This document shows, piece after piece, positions 1-19,800 of a stretch of DNA of 64,000 nt; the first letter of the stretch is position 1; every line of letters begins with the position of its first letter. The notes beneath the pieces were generated by a model. It was not told the DNA's origin and searched no databases. It worked only from the letters and a program-made list of their open reading frames with translations. This stretch comes from Neelides folsomi (taxonomy: Eukaryota > Arthropoda > Collembola > Neelipleona > Neelidae): NCBI GenBank assembly GCA_034687125.1, contig JAQGBZ010000097.1, positions 62,001-126,000 on the forward strand, in the 5' to 3' direction. The position numbers were made by a program, and so were the translations under genes.

Positions 1-31
1 CAAATGAAGATAACTGAAAATAGATACTGAC

Positions 32-5163
<5,132 letters not shown>

Positions 5164-8100
5164 CTGGGGAAATGAGAGAGGCATGAGTTCGGACGCCGGA
5201 CTTTGCAAGAGGTGTGGGATGAATCGGGCAGGGCGGAGGAACGATGAGTTTTGATGGAATAACTTTTTTATTTCTGGCCTCGTCCCGTTTATTAATAGCC
5301 CTCCGCTCTGATTCCCTCTTACCTCTTCCTCACATTTGCTATATTTGGACTCCCACGGCTCATTGATTTATGAAAGAGAGGCGGCAAAAGGGCCTCATTC
5401 ACTCCGACGTATAATAAGGGAGCAGCAAAGGGTGGAAGTTGAGCCAAATGGACGGTGAATTCATCTCACTCCGGATTTAAATATTTAAAATGAGGGCTTC
5501 ATCATTCCTCAGCCGAACAGATGGAGAATTGGGAAGCCTCATCTGGCCCCACACTCTCTTTTTTACGCCCTGGTATCGGGGAGCCAAGAGTTCACCTTTA
5601 GAATCTCTCTCACCAGCAGCACAACTCTGAGGTTTCCTCCTAACAACCTCGGAAGTGTTATCACATTCTCCGGCCTGCGATCCCCCGATTTCTCAATTTT
5701 TAAACCAGGAGAGAGGGGATGAGTCATTGAAGAGTCCCTTCCCTGGTGCCCTCAAATCTATAATGCACCATCCACACAATCTCCGCTCCATGAATGTATG
5801 ATGGGGAGCTTTCCGGAAGGAAGAAAGATACAAAGTGTACTTTACCCGTTCAGCGCAACCAACATTGAGATTCGCGATTCTTCTGGGTCAGTGAGTGACT
5901 AGAGCTATCGGACTAGGTGGGTAACGGCGGCCTGTCGGAGGGAGACTGAGCCTGTCAAACATCTGCTCAACGGCTGAGGACCCCATGAGGGACGGAGGGG
6001 GAATCTCACCCAATGATTTTTATCCCTTGGCTCGTGGCAGGGGAACCGTTGGGCCAAGGGCCCGAACAGCTGAGCGAAACGACAGATGCTTTCTCGCTCA
6101 AGGGACACGTGCCAAGTTGTCTGTTGGCTTTCCTACATCCGTTGTACATGAGGTTTGGGAGAGAGATCGGCGCCTCTAATTAATAATCCGTATTGGCACG
6201 GGACTCCCCTTCTTCATTAACTGCATTTCTTTAATTCCATCGGAGAAACTTTTCCCTCCCATTAGACTCCCAACGCGGGCCCAATTGTTTTTCCTAATTA
6301 TGGCACATCCAATTAATACTACAAACTTCCCCACTTTTACCTTCCCCCTTATTCGGAATAGTTGGGAACTTTAAACATCGGGACCAGATTCCCGTGTTTA
6401 CATTTTAACGCGGAGCACGAGAGATTCCTTTGGGTAAAAATGAGTCGAAGTGAGCGGAAGGGAGATTCACCTGGCTCTGTGGCGAACAGAAGAGATGAGA
6501 TGGGTGAGGAGCGGAACCAGACTGCGACATGAACCTCACTTCAATGGGGCTTTGCGAGACTGGTATTATAATGTGTGTATCTTATAGTGAGATTGGGCTG
6601 AACGCGGGGAACGCTGCACTCGGTCGAAGCCTACCGATGACTGAGCTTCCGCTTCTCTTGGTCTCCGAATGGGATCTCTGCCGGGAGTGGATCGGCTCTC
6701 CGGGAGCGGGATGGTCTGCCAAGGAGCCGAAGCTGCAACGAGTTCCTCAACTGACTTGCCCAGCTCCTAAAATTGGCCCATCTCCACACACCCGCGCAAC
6801 GAGAGGGAGAAACGTGGGCCGCCCGGACACTCCCGCACCAACCCCCACTTCCCCCGCATTACTCTTATTTTAAGTAATTAATCTGGAGAGGAGAAAGTGC
6901 GGAACCGTCAGAGATCCCGCTATGCAAATCCTGTCCCGCATTCCTCTCGCATTCCTCTTTTTTCCTTTCCTGGAGATCGTCAACACCTTTTACCAATGAA
7001 GGACATTTGGAGAGATAATGTGGGCCGGTATGCGGGCGCTGCCACGAGGACAACCCTTCTTCACCCATGCGTCAATCTTTCTCGTCACTCTCAAGAGCTC
7101 AAACGTCTTTGTCAGACAAACAATTTGTTCCTCATCTGGGCTCATCTGTCAAGCGAGGTTTGCAATCTGCACCTCCGGCCTCCTCGTAGAATGAGAAATG
7201 ACAAGGCTCATTTGAGAGCCAACCCAGAGTTTCCCATTGATTTCCCTATCGACATCCTCTGAGTCTGCAGCCTTGAAGAAGCGATGATTGGCTCATTAGT
7301 CCCCTTTGCCTCTCGTAATCAACTTCTCCGCACCGAATTTCCGACCAAGAACCGGGGAAATTGGATGAGCAGTCGGCCGGTCGGCTCCATTATTGCGGAA
7401 GACCTCATTATACTCTGGGTCCCATCTCAAGGAGGAGAACGAGATGAGAAATCCCTCCAATTCAATTACCCCACCTTTTATTCAACCACTTTCGCATCCA
7501 ACGCACCCCTTTCAACTTATTTTCCCATCGTAAATAATTAGGCTTCATTGGGAATTGGAATTCATTGGGTGATTCCTCTAAATGTAAATTATACAGAGGA
7601 AGATTACAACTCCTGAGAGACGGACACCAATCCGATCTACCCTATTGTCGCCCATAGAGGAATTGAGATGAATCACCACCATATTCTACATTTCAACTTC
7701 AGAGCTATCGATTAATTAAATCTGAGCTCGTGAGTCGAAGAATAATCGGGAACTATCGACCGAGGGATCTCCGTATGTCTCGGGTTGACAGGGTGCCTGA
7801 GGACAAATCTCTCATCCGTCTCTTTCTTTGCCCCAACTTTCTCTTTATTTATCCCATATACTCCTATTGTGCTATTTGCTAATCCAACAGGGTACCATAT
7901 CGTGGTATGTGTATATCTTATACATAAATATGTATTATGTATTTGTGCATTTCCCGAGTTTGGAAATTACGATCGCGGTGCATGAGGAAAATATTTTATT
8001 ATTGTCTCCCTAGGAAATGTCATGTGGATGACTCGAATATGGTAGAGTTGTTAATCAAAAATGATAAGGGGCTAGGTTCATTTTATTGAGACTGACGCTT

Positions 8101-10199
8101 GACGCGGATAAATAAATTGTGTGACGGGGGATGGAGGAACCCGAATAGATCCTCAAATATTATTTGGTGATATTAGACTTGCAAATGGGACTTGTACTCG
8201 GAGCAGGGTAGATCAATTAATTCTGTAATTTTAATATTCAACATGGCTTAGGATATTTCTCCCTCGGTCGTTCCGGTGGAAGTAGTTGGACTTTATTCGA
8301 AGATAAGAGTCCCGAGACGCATAATAGGGAATGATAGGAGATGATGGGATTGGAATTTGAATTCTCGAAGGAAGATATTCGAACACACGTTATCTGAGGA
8401 AGTGTTATTATGTATCCTCCCGAGTGCTCAAAATTCACCGCCGATCAATGATGGCTCACTTGAGCCAGACCAAACAGCTGGCTCCTATAGCATGAGAAAT
8501 ATTGACCCTGAGGCCGCCGGCGGGTTGGCGGAGATCCGGCCCCAGGGGGAACGTAATGGAATGGCATCCATTATGCTCACAATTTCACATCCGCTCCCCT
8601 CCAGCCCCACCAAACAGCCACGTTGCAGCTACCCATGCTGCAGTATATAAACAGGGGCATATCAACAGTGGCGTATAAACAAGGGCATATGAACATGGGG
8701 TATATGTCTGTAGTTTGGAAGGAACCCTCTCAGCCCCTCCATCGATTCTCTGCTCCCCTTCTCGAGGGACCCTCAAGTTACCCTCGGTCGTTCGCCGGCA
8801 TTCATCGGCCCTCCCTACAGTCCTTCCTATCCCAACCCTCTCACCACCAAATCCGAACATGTGTAGGGAGAAACCTCCTTTCTCTTTATGTTACCAGAAC
8901 AATGCCCACTTCCTACCACCCCTTAATGTTCCCTTGCAGAAAAACCTCTGGCCCCTATCTAGGAACCAAAGGGACCCTCCAATGGGTGGGGAAAGGAGAA
9001 AGTTCCCGTTCCCCTCCACGGACTTCCTCGAGAGACTGGAAGATGAATGAATCAGCCGGGGAATTATTCTTGTATTTAATTACAGACTGAGAGTGAGAAA
9101 TGAGACCCCAACTCTGCCAACCATCCATCAGAGTGAGAACAACAATTTTCGCATTAGTCGGAGTGATTTGAAGGTTTAAAGGAGTGACTATGGACCATCA
9201 CCGCAACAAAGTTGAAAAGCCTCGGAGACATAATTGAAATTTGAAATACACTCTGCTCTCGAGCCGAATGAAAAGACAAATAGGATGCCTTTCTCCTAAC
9301 CTAACTACGTCCTTCCGACATTCTCCACAAACGTGTCCCGTGAGGAGGGAAGCTAATCAGCAATACCTTTTCCTCATTTCTTATTCCAACGAACTTTGGC
9401 CAAATGAGCCCTTATCTACCCCTATGGGATATCTTAAACCCCGACTTGGAGTGGCGAGAAATCCAAATGGAGTGACCTCTGATGCAGAGCATTGCCATAG
9501 GCTAACAGGCTCTTTGTGGGAGATGGGTCGGAAAGGGATCGGCGGTTCATTCTCATTATTCCTCATCCTGGAGATTTGCGAGGCGTTTGGTAATGGAGCA
9601 GCTCAAATAATGTATCTCGCGAACGAAGTCATAACAAGCTGTTGCAGATGCTTTTCGTCCCTCGGGTAGTTGAGTCCATTCCACCTCATCGATTCAAAGG
9701 CAGAATGAGCTCGTCTCCCTTCCCCCATTAATTAGCATGTAGGGCGAGGCACCTGGTCCCGCCCCGAATAAAGGGGACATTTCGGGAGGGGAGCGAGATG
9801 AGTCACCTGGCCCTTGTAGGGCTCGCCGGCGGGAGGGTGCATGGGAGAGGACGAAGGGGATACTGGCCGAGCTCACCACCCCAGGAGAATCGATTCCGAA
9901 CTTGCCCTACGTCTCGCTCCGCATAAAACGAGTCCGAGAATATTGGGGTTCTCTCACCACTTACACTCCCCCTCTCTCACTCACTCGAGAGTTGGGAGGG
10001 ACGCCTTTTGGCTCGAAAGGGCAGAGGTGACAGAATGAAAAAACCCTCCTCCCAACCGCCAACAATGAAGGGAGGGATTTGGCGTGTTGGGGAACCGCCG
10101 ATTCAAAATGGTGCTTGGGTGCAATGGGAGTCCTCGAGGAGGAAAATGCCGGGTGGGGAGCCGGCTGGCCGGCTCGCCTTTATTTAGCACAATCCCTGG
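5164..10199. other. Region upstream of the ELAV coding exons, no gene recognised
   Basis: Probably ELAV 5' leader introns and regulatory DNA. Composition is mixed and rich in purine/pyrimidine runs. Open frames up to 155 codons (8623-9090 and 6897-7262 on plus) overlap in several frames and contain no motif I know. A short imperfect tandem repeat sits at 8643-8700. I see no defensible exon. Confidence 0.5.
8643..8700. repeat. Imperfect 2-copy tandem repeat, about 29 bp unit
   Basis: The unit gtatataaacaggggcat followed by atcaacagtggc (8643-8672) is repeated with a few changes as gtataaacaagggcat and atgaacatgggg (8673-8700). It is probably a local duplication. Confidence 0.6.
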
Positions 10200-10810
10200 C
10201 GTACCTGATTCTTAGTCGCTGTCCCGGGTTGAACTTGATGAACGAAGAGGAGAATGAAGGTGTTGGAGTAGATGGGCTCGAAGAACCAAGGAGAAAAAGA
10301 GCAACGAAAGAGACGAGCGACGACCCTCTACAAACGGAGAAAGAGAACACAACTGACGAGCTGGATGTGCAGGAACTAAATGATCGAAAGAAAGCGGCGG
10401 AGAGAGAAAACCCGACCGGACCTCTCCGCCGAAGGAGGGAACAGCCAATTTTCTCCACTGTCTCCTCCTGAGGGCCTCCTGACAGGCTCCTCCCGCCCGC
10501 CCGCCCTCAAAGGGACTCATCCGATGGAGAGGGCGCCAAGGGCCGGGAAACCGGATGTCATCCGTTCCGGTTCATCCGCCGGTGGCCGGCCCTGCTCGCT
10601 TCCCCACGAAGGCCTATTTGCGGGCTCGGAGGAGCATTTCCCTGCTGAGTACTCCGGTCTTTCTCCTGGAGCAGGCGAGGGCGAGGGCGTCTTGCGCTCA
10701 CAACCTATGCGGATCCGGGAACCAACCAAGCGGGTTATGTGAGAGAACAGCGGGAGCTCCGAACCCGGAGATGCGCAGCCTCCTCTCCTTCACACGCTCA
10801 CCACCGGCTA
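10200..10810 (-). promoter_or_regulatory. CpG-rich block, candidate ELAV promoter / non-coding first exon
   Basis: This is one of the most CpG-dense stretches in the window (for example cccgcccgcccgccc near 10490, ccgccggtggccggcc near 10578). It sits about 5 kb upstream of the ELAV start. On the minus strand a donor-like AATCAG|GTACGC occurs at about 10204, preceded by an in-frame stop, as expected of a 5'UTR exon. Both strands have open frames of 70-130 codons, which CpG-rich DNA readily produces. Placing a promoter here is inference only. Confidence 0.25.
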
Positions 10811-13800
10811 TCTCGCCTTGTATGAATTCCCTTTAATTTCCTCCCTTTCTTGGGATTCTCTACTGATGTTCGGCTCATATTTTCTTTGTATAATCCTCAT
10901 TCTTCGATCCCCCACTTGATGAGCTGATAAGTGGGAGATGTAGTGAAGGTGAAGCCGTCTCTCCCCACAGACCATCATTTTATCTGTCACTTTCAGACAG
11001 CTCTGACCATTCCACACACCGTAATATTCAATTCCTTGTCGTAGGAGAACTGGTGGGATATCGGGTATGTCTGGCTCAATATCACAACATCGGCATTCAT
11101 CCTCTTAATGTAAATAATATGAACAATAAACCTTTGGGGATCTCTGAAGACTTGCCTACATTATTTCTTATTTTTTTCCTTGTTTCAAAATATATTGAAC
11201 TCCTAGCAAACTTAAAAAATACACATACCTAATATACATAAATACAGATAACTAACTCACAACCAGCGATTGGTTGATTGTATATCATACTGTATATTTA
11301 AATTAGTAAATTGCTTCTGCTATGTGTTATTAAACTTTTAAAAATAAACATATTTATATCAGATTGTATAAGACCACAATTTTCTACTGGATTTCATGTC
11401 ATAATATGTAGTGTAGTGTCTCGCATATTAGTTCACTTCACTGGACGCTCACATGAGCGTGATTTTATAATTCACTGAACCGACATGTCGAATACTTTGT
11501 GACGCAATTTTACCAATTCAATCCAGAGCATAGATAAGTATTTAATTTGTAAAATGATTATTTAATTAAAGGAAATACTATGTACCATATATTAGATTTA
11601 ATTTACTTCAGTAACGACACTTTAGTATTTATTTTTAATCATACATGCATAGTCTATAATTTGAGTTTATATTACATCTTCAGACATAGTTACAAGTAAA
11701 TATGATATACATATATAGTCCTTTTACACATAGTCCAAAAATTTTATACAGATGTTCTAATGTTTTTACTTGCTATAATATGGGAATAAAGAGGTTCACA
11801 ATACATAATAAATGAAACCATGTATGAGCGCATTTGGCCCTTGTAGTGATATATGTAGCTATAAGTATTACATATAGATATGTATATTTATGAATATGTT
11901 AGAAGTGGATTTGAAAGTGGGGGAAGGGAAAGAGTTATAATTGAAATGTAGAGAGTGGAGTGATGGTGGATTTTATTTCTTTTCTCCCCTACCAATGCCA
12001 TGGAGGGGTTCGGAGTGTAAATGGAAGAAAGTGACTTTTCTCAATTTTTCCATTTGTTTCACTGCTCGTCTTCCAAAATGCTCTCCCGTTTCTTCGGCCC
12101 TACTTAACTCCAATTTTTTCTCCTGATTAAATTAGCTGCAATGGCAATAAAGAGGCGTTTAGTGGAAGCGGAAGGACGCAAAGTTTTATTTTCCCCACCA
12201 CTCCAGCGAAATATTGTTACATATGTATTCAAGCTTGAAGGAAAGAGAAAAACATAGGAGATTTAATAATATTCTCATAGCCATCAAGGCAGACTTCCTC
12301 CAGGACACAACTTTCCTATTTGCCAATTTAAGAGTGAATATATATGTGCCACAATAAAATTTATACACAAAGGATAGTTAATATAAAAAACCAATTTTCT
12401 TGATACGTGTCTGTTGAATGGGAGGCTGTAAAAAGTATTTATTATTTCAAGTAATGCATGTGCATATATATACAATGGGGAAACATTTGATCGTACATGA
12501 GCATATCTATATTTATGTAATATGGATATAAAAAATTCTCATGGAGGTTCTCCCATTATTATATAGCTCTCCTTGGAATATCTTTTTTTACAAATTCCCC
12601 GACTATAACATTCATAAGCATTTATGTCTGGTGTAATCTTGAAGGAAAGGACCCTATGCATAAGAATATAGTTTGAAATAACGAGGAGCGATATTAAAGA
12701 AATACCTAATATATTGATAAGAGTGGCGGTTTAGATTTTATCCGAAATTAAGGGTGGGAGCGGCATGATCATTTATTTAAACATCCTTTCCTATCGCCTT
12801 CCCCACACTCACGAAGCTTTAATCAATCGAATCCATTCGGATTGTAATTGGGGTCTCACAGCTTTTTTTCGAATTCCCATATTCCCTCCGAGTATCAAAT
12901 GCCAGCTCATCAGGATTTGAACGTGTGCGGGAGGAGCAAGGAAAAGGCCATTTCATTTTCGCAAATTGCTAAAGAGAAATATTTTTCCCGTTCATTACTA
13001 AATACACACAAGTTGTCGTATTTTGTTGCGAAGCTGTTCGGAGCTAGGACTCCGGTGGTACAGTTTCAATTTGATTTGGGAACGACCATAACAAGTATTT
13101 ATGAGGGATGGGAAAGCATTATACCTTACAACATACCTTCAATGTAGTAGATATGTATTAGTTACATGCAGAGTTCTTTCTCGCAGAAGACCTAGGAAAT
13201 GATGTGTGAGCTTCTCCGTCGATCTATTCTCCATTAGAATATGACGCGTGCCCGAGTCAAATTTTTCCTTCCTCCTCCTTCTCATTCTCACTTCCTCCGA
13301 ATTATTTAGGAGAAAATAAAGAGCGGAGCGAGGAGTCACGGCGAGCTCCGTCTTATTTCAAAAATTCTAATTGGACCAAATCCGCGAGTCAAGAGGAAGC
13401 AACAAGCTTCCCGTTCAAAGGTGAGTGCCCAGAAAGTTCGCAATATACTTCTGCCATTCACTCCATTCATTCCTTATTCAAAAGGATCGAGGTCAACAGA
13501 CAACCCTTCAAATCTCATCTCAAACAAGGGAAAATCAAATCTAAGTCAGTCCATATCCCATCAAAAGCCAAGACAGGTTATACTTAATAGACACATACTT
13601 TACATACATACAATTTACTCTATATTCTGATATTCTACTAGTACGGTTCCCCTATTGGTATTACATAATTATATGACTATGTTGTAATATGATACGTATG
13701 ACTAACAGCTACCAGAGAAATTTAATAAATCCTATAAAACAGAATGTTTCGAAGCCCACATGTAGCACATTGTGAAACACAAGGTTTATTCAAAAGCACC

Positions 13801-16800
13801 CTATGAGTATCTCTGTCCATTAAGCCTTGGATGTTTCTCCATAGAGCGTTTTTGGATGTCGGAGGATCGCAAGATGAAAGTAGATTGAGTGCCTTTGGCG
13901 AATAATCGAACGGGTTCGAATGTTCTTTCCAAAGGGTTCCGAGGTTCTGTTTCGTTGGGGGTAATCGCATGAGAGGAAGGGAATGTAAATCTGCGGTGCG
14001 AGGAAATGGGAGATCTCTCGAGATGACAGAGACCCGGCTTTCTCCAAGACTCCTTGCAAATATGGTAATTTCATTTTCCTCCAGCCGTCTAAATGTCCCT
14101 TGGAAGGACCTGGGCCTTAAATTGCCCTAATATTCATGTGACTCGGGAGGTCTTATCTAATTCCCTTAAACCATTCAAACAGAATATTAAAATGTATATT
14201 TAATGAGTCAAGAACTTTTGCCCACTCTCGAGGTTCCAAAGTTTAAAATGAAAGTTTCCCAAGTAGGGTCACAACCGGGTCAGCTTCGCTAACTTCTAAC
14301 TCAATAACTTTAAAGTCATTTTTCTCCCTTTCACCACATTTTTCAGCTCTAGACGACGTGTTGAACTTCCGAGAAATGCCGTCTAATCTTCTCCTCTATT
14401 GATTAAAGGAAAGTGAAGGAAACCCCAACTGGGCGACATGTCAGGTGAGTTGAATTATGGAAAACATTATAAATTTTATATACCCCGACTCCATCTGGTA
14501 TATTTGGATATACTTTCCCTCCCCTTTTCCCTCTCATTATTTACAACCTCACTTTCAAGGGAAAATATATTTCGAGCCAACGACTAAATATATTACATAT
14601 CCACACGAAAAGGTCTTATAGGCATTGTATTAATATTCATTATAGTTTAAGTATTACGAGAATTAGTATTACTACAATCTATTATTAGAGTTATAAATAG
14701 CAACAATAGTATTTTATATATTTTTATGTATATAAGTGTATATGGTAGGTATACACACATATTGCCAATATCAATAAATATTTATGCTCAAGGCTCAACT
14801 AAATTAAATTGCTACAGTTATTTAGTAATGTTATTACATATTAAGTAACTACCATGTACTATGTACATAAGTGGTAAGTTCTGGGAAATTTTTTAAGATT
14901 ATTAAAAGACTAAATAAAGTTTAAAGTTTTTGATGTTTGTTTGAGAAAATTTCTGTTAACTATTCCTTGCTTTCTTTGCTAATTAAATATATTATTGATA
15001 GTGTTTGTACAAGGTTTGTTTACGTGTCTGGAAAAATAATAGTCCATGATTTATTAAATGGAGCAGGACGCCTAGGAGCTATACAATTTTGTAATTTGGG
15101 TAAACATCCCGAAAAATATCTACCATAGAGACTCAATTCATTTCCAACTTTAATTGTCGAGATAAAATTAAATATATACAAACTTTCACTTTCCGGTCTA
15201 ATCTTAATTTAAATTTTTGTTTTAATGCCTTTAAGATGGAATTCCACTGATAATTTGAATGATAATGTGAATGGTAAAAATGCGATAAGACCATTTTGGT
15301 TTCTTTCCAAAGATAAAAGTCTTCAACACTTCTCGGCTCAGTTTCCTGGGCCAGTCCAACTTCAGAATAGGTTATAGCAGCTCAATAATTACCCATAACA
15401 TTTTATAAATACATAGATAACACAAAACACAGCACAAAGGCCTAGTCGTTACATTCACACAATGCACTTTGGGTTAAAAGTTCAAAAAAGTCCAATTCAC
15501 TAACTCAAATTTGATTACAATAGAAGTTTATACCTATAGCATTAAGCACAAAAGTTATGTGTGCTTAACTTATGCTTAACAACAGATTTAATAGTAGCAA
15601 GCCCAAATGTGTACAAAAAAGTTGTTTTCTAATATCTTAATATTTATTAAACTTTAAATTTTATAGAGATTTGTAGATACATATACAACCATGAATAACC
15701 CATATAAATATAACCCATTAGATTTTTTATTCTCTTTGTTCTTACAATTACTTAACATTGTAGCATATCTAATTCAACATTTTAATGAGGCTTCTAAAAT
15801 ATAGCATATTAAGTAATGCTGAACTGAATGAATTATGTATTAAGTGTATGCTTTTCATTATTATTATTTTAATTATAATTGCTAACTTATGTAAGTATAT
15901 GTTGAGTCAAATGATTACATATGCAATTTTACCTTTATTATTTCTTTAGAGTGGATGGCTTTCTTGAATTATATATGTATTTATATACATATATTTGAGA
16001 AGTTAAAGAGCTTAAGTTTGAAAAGCAAAATTTTTAGTGGAAGGGATATGTTCTCTGGTAGTTTTGGGTTTGTGATCTCTGGAATCATTTTATGTAATGA
16101 TGTGAATTATGGAGAGGGCTAAAAGCGGGGTATCATTGTAGCATGTGATTATTTAGTTTGTTCTCGAGATATACACGATTACCATTTGGTTGAGAGATGA
16201 AAGAAGGTTGATGAAAATGATTAGTTGATTAAAGAGGATCGGAGTGAGTCTTATTTCCTCCTCGTAATGAAACCGTCATCTGAGAAGCGGAATTCGGGTT
16301 TTCCCTACTTTGTATATTCCTAATAGCCGTGTCAACGGAGAAATCTCATCAGGGTCTTGAAATCCTCCTTGAAATCTTTTTAACCCAATCATTTCCCCTA
16401 ATCCCTCCCATCTCAAATTGGATGGGGAGACGTTCAAAGAGTCTTAACCCACTTACACTCCCATTAAAAGGACTTTGGAGGCAGTGAATATTATTTGGGA
16501 AATGAACTATATTTCATCATAGTTCCATTTAGCGGTTGATCCAATTTGAAGACTCGTCAAATTGGATAGCTCAGGAGATGGAAGTGAACATTCATGTTGG
16601 TCGGATTTCAAATTGCGCGTACGTTCCGGTCCGGTGATTTGGGAAAAGGGGATTTATTAGTATTCTCAACTGTGGAGCTCCTATTCTCTTCTTCCTCAAC
16701 GGTCCTTATTTACGGACTGCTGTGTTTGCAAAATCCCGGTCCGATTCGGTGAGCCCAAATAATTGGGAGCGTTAGGGGTAATTTGATATTCATGAGGGAG

Positions 16801-19800
16801 GCTGAAAGTGAGTTGGGGAAGAGTAGGAGACTGACCGCACCAAAGGGATTACTTTGCTTACACCACCATCTTCCTCCACGCGTCTCGGGATAATAAATAG
16901 ATAATTAAGTGGAGAATGGATTCCTCAGCCCTGTACACATGTCTCCCTCGTCATTCGATTACTTCACGACTCCATTTTCAAATCCGGCTCACCACACCGT
17001 GGACGGACTTCCCCACTTCCGGAGTGGAAAACATCATTTGTCCGCCAACATCACAGGATTACACGGATTCGCCCTTAAGGACTTCCACGGCTTTGGCCCC
17101 CATAAATTATAATCTTTTTTAAAAGCGGGCGAATTGGAAATTAGAAAATGATGTGATTTGTGGGAAGGCTGGAAATGAATGAATGGAAGAATGGAACCTA
17201 TTCCCCCATCTTCTTCTCCGTCATTGTTCCATGAGAGTTGAGAAGAAGAAAGGGATGAGTCGTTACGGCCGTCTCTTTCACAACAATTTTGGCCCAAATC
17301 CGAATTTCTTTTCTTCCCATCCATATTATTCCCATCTCATATTTCGGCAGCAGTCGCATTATCCGAACATCAATATCCTCATCCTATAATCATCGCCCCC
17401 ATCACTCCCCCCAACTCTTTTTTAATTTACCATATAGCACAATGTTTCGTGAACCAATTTGATAAGATCCATTAATTAAACGTCTCAAAGGCATTTGACA
17501 AGAGACATAGAGAACATTCCTCCTCACAATTCATCGAAGCCCTCCAATTGCCAGAATCCAAAGTTTTCCATTTATTAACTCCAAACACATTATCCCAATG
17601 GGATTTTGAATTGGCAAACAGCGCATTAAATCTCAATATAAACATATTCGTAAAATACATAGGAGAAAACATTCATTTTTTACATTTTACATTTTTTATG
17701 ACAAAAAATGGCTTATGAAGATCTCGCAGAAGAAAGTACTTATGAGCTCAAAAGAGAAAAAGAGTTTCCAACAATTTTTTTATTCCAACTTTCTCTTTAT
17801 GGGCTTCTGCATAGTCCCATGTAGTCGAATGTATGTGGCCCATGTTGGATTGTCATATCTTGAAGATGCGTGGGGGTTTCGCAACTGTAGCCCATGGTAA
17901 TTTTTGAATTACGAGTCAGGAATGGCTGGGAAAGACGCCGGAGCCCATGAGGTTCCAAACGATAAACAAAAGTAAATTAGTGAGCTTAACTCTTCGGGAA
18001 GGCACGTTGAGCGGAATGGGGCTGTTAAAGGAAGAAAAATGGGTGGCGAGGGTGTGGAAGGAGCGCGGCGAAGGAGTTCGAGAGCTCTCTAATGATCCCT
18101 TCATTCCCCGCTCCTCCCAAATGAGAGGGGCTTGGAGGACAATGGAGGTTCTCAGGTGAGGGGAAGTCGGAGGCATCACGTGCCTAGCACCGACCTCCTC
18201 ACAATTACCGACAAACTTCACCATATCTATGCATATCGACCCTTCATGGTTTCCTCATCAGTCGGCGAGGACGAGAGCCATCGACAGAACCTCGCCCTTT
18301 TAATTATCGAATTCCAAATGGACCTCGAGCCCTGGGACCCCCTTGACCATCCCGCCCGCATCGAGGTTCGTCGGCAAGGTGAATTACCAGCTATTATCAT
18401 CCATTCTCCACTCGAGGACAATATTAGAAATACAATCAACCCAATAACAATATTTCCCTCGACATTCCTCGATTAATTACACCTGGTCGTTGGTAAGGGG
18501 GGTTCAAAGAGAGGCCAAGTAGGATTGGCATTTGATCTAATATTTAGAAATGAAGAGCTAACAGCGTCGTCTTGATTAATAAATTCATTTCTCTAATCAT
18601 TTCGCTGTTGCGCCATCGGAATTAATTAAGTCCGGCTGGGTTGGGCAAAGTGGAGAAAGTCCAAGTTTCCTCCCACGTTCATTTCTCGGGGTCTTTGATG
18701 CGGATGATTGGATATGCGGGGGAAAGTTTGGAAAATCCACCTACAATTCTCCCTCTCATCTTCTCTCCATTTCAGTTTGACCCCATGAATTTAATTGGTA
18801 AGAAGTTTGAGGGGGAAAACCATCCCTCAGACTATCATTAGAATATTAAGGGGGTGGGAAGGAAATCCATTTTGGCCCTTCCTTACAAAAGAAGTAATTG
18901 ACCCAAATTCCGAGCTTTCCCTTTCCTCTCCCTCTGAGTGCTTCGGCTCATTATGCCTCACATCCCCGAATTTACGCCCCGATTATCGACTTTCATTATT
19001 CCCTCAGTGGAGCCTGAGAATAATGAGTCGGATGTGGACCCCCTCCGCTATTAGAAAATGAAGCATGGCCCTCTTCCAGCTCGAGAAATGACTTAAATTG
19101 AGTCTGGGCCCAACTTCCCCTCTCTTCCACATCCCAAATCCTGTTTTTCAGACGGAAAAAGAGCTTGAAGAGGATAAATCAACTCTGGATGGATCTTCGG
19201 GAGCTGAAACCGGATCGCTAGCAAATCAGCTCCATCTCAATAAATCTCGCTTCATACGGGAGAGACAGCAATAATAACTTAAAGGCCAACGTGCCAAGCC
19301 CAAACCCACATTTATGCCAACTCATCTTTACTCTACTTAAAGACTCAATAAACCCAATTATCTATTTACTCTCACTTACCCCCCGATTCCTCAAACATTT
19401 ACTTCATCTTCCTAACTTATGACTTTCAAGCCCTTTTAATGGGTTATTATCACATTGTTACCAAATTAGTGAATGAATAAATAATTGTTTAACTTGATTA
19501 ATAGAGGTGGCAAATAAGCCTAATTATACTCGATTCTTGTTTTGTTTATTAAGCAATTTTTATATTAATCGAATTGCTAATCTAAATATGTAGGTAGGTA
19601 CATCAATAGTATTGGTATATTTATACTTTAGTTATGTATATAGTTAATTATGGTACGCGCTAAATATTATGTATATTAAAAGTCAACAGAAAATTTAAGA
19701 AATATTCCAATTGTGCTTCTGCCGTTGTGCTTATGTTACATTTATTATATAAATTAAATATCTTATACGTAATGTTACCATACTGCTTTTTAGTGTGCAT

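Noticed and set aside
18132-18476. 114-codon plus-strand frame that might be an upstream CCP6 exon
   Set aside because: It does not resemble the CCP6 N-terminus, and no donor with the phase required by exon 1 was found with confidence.
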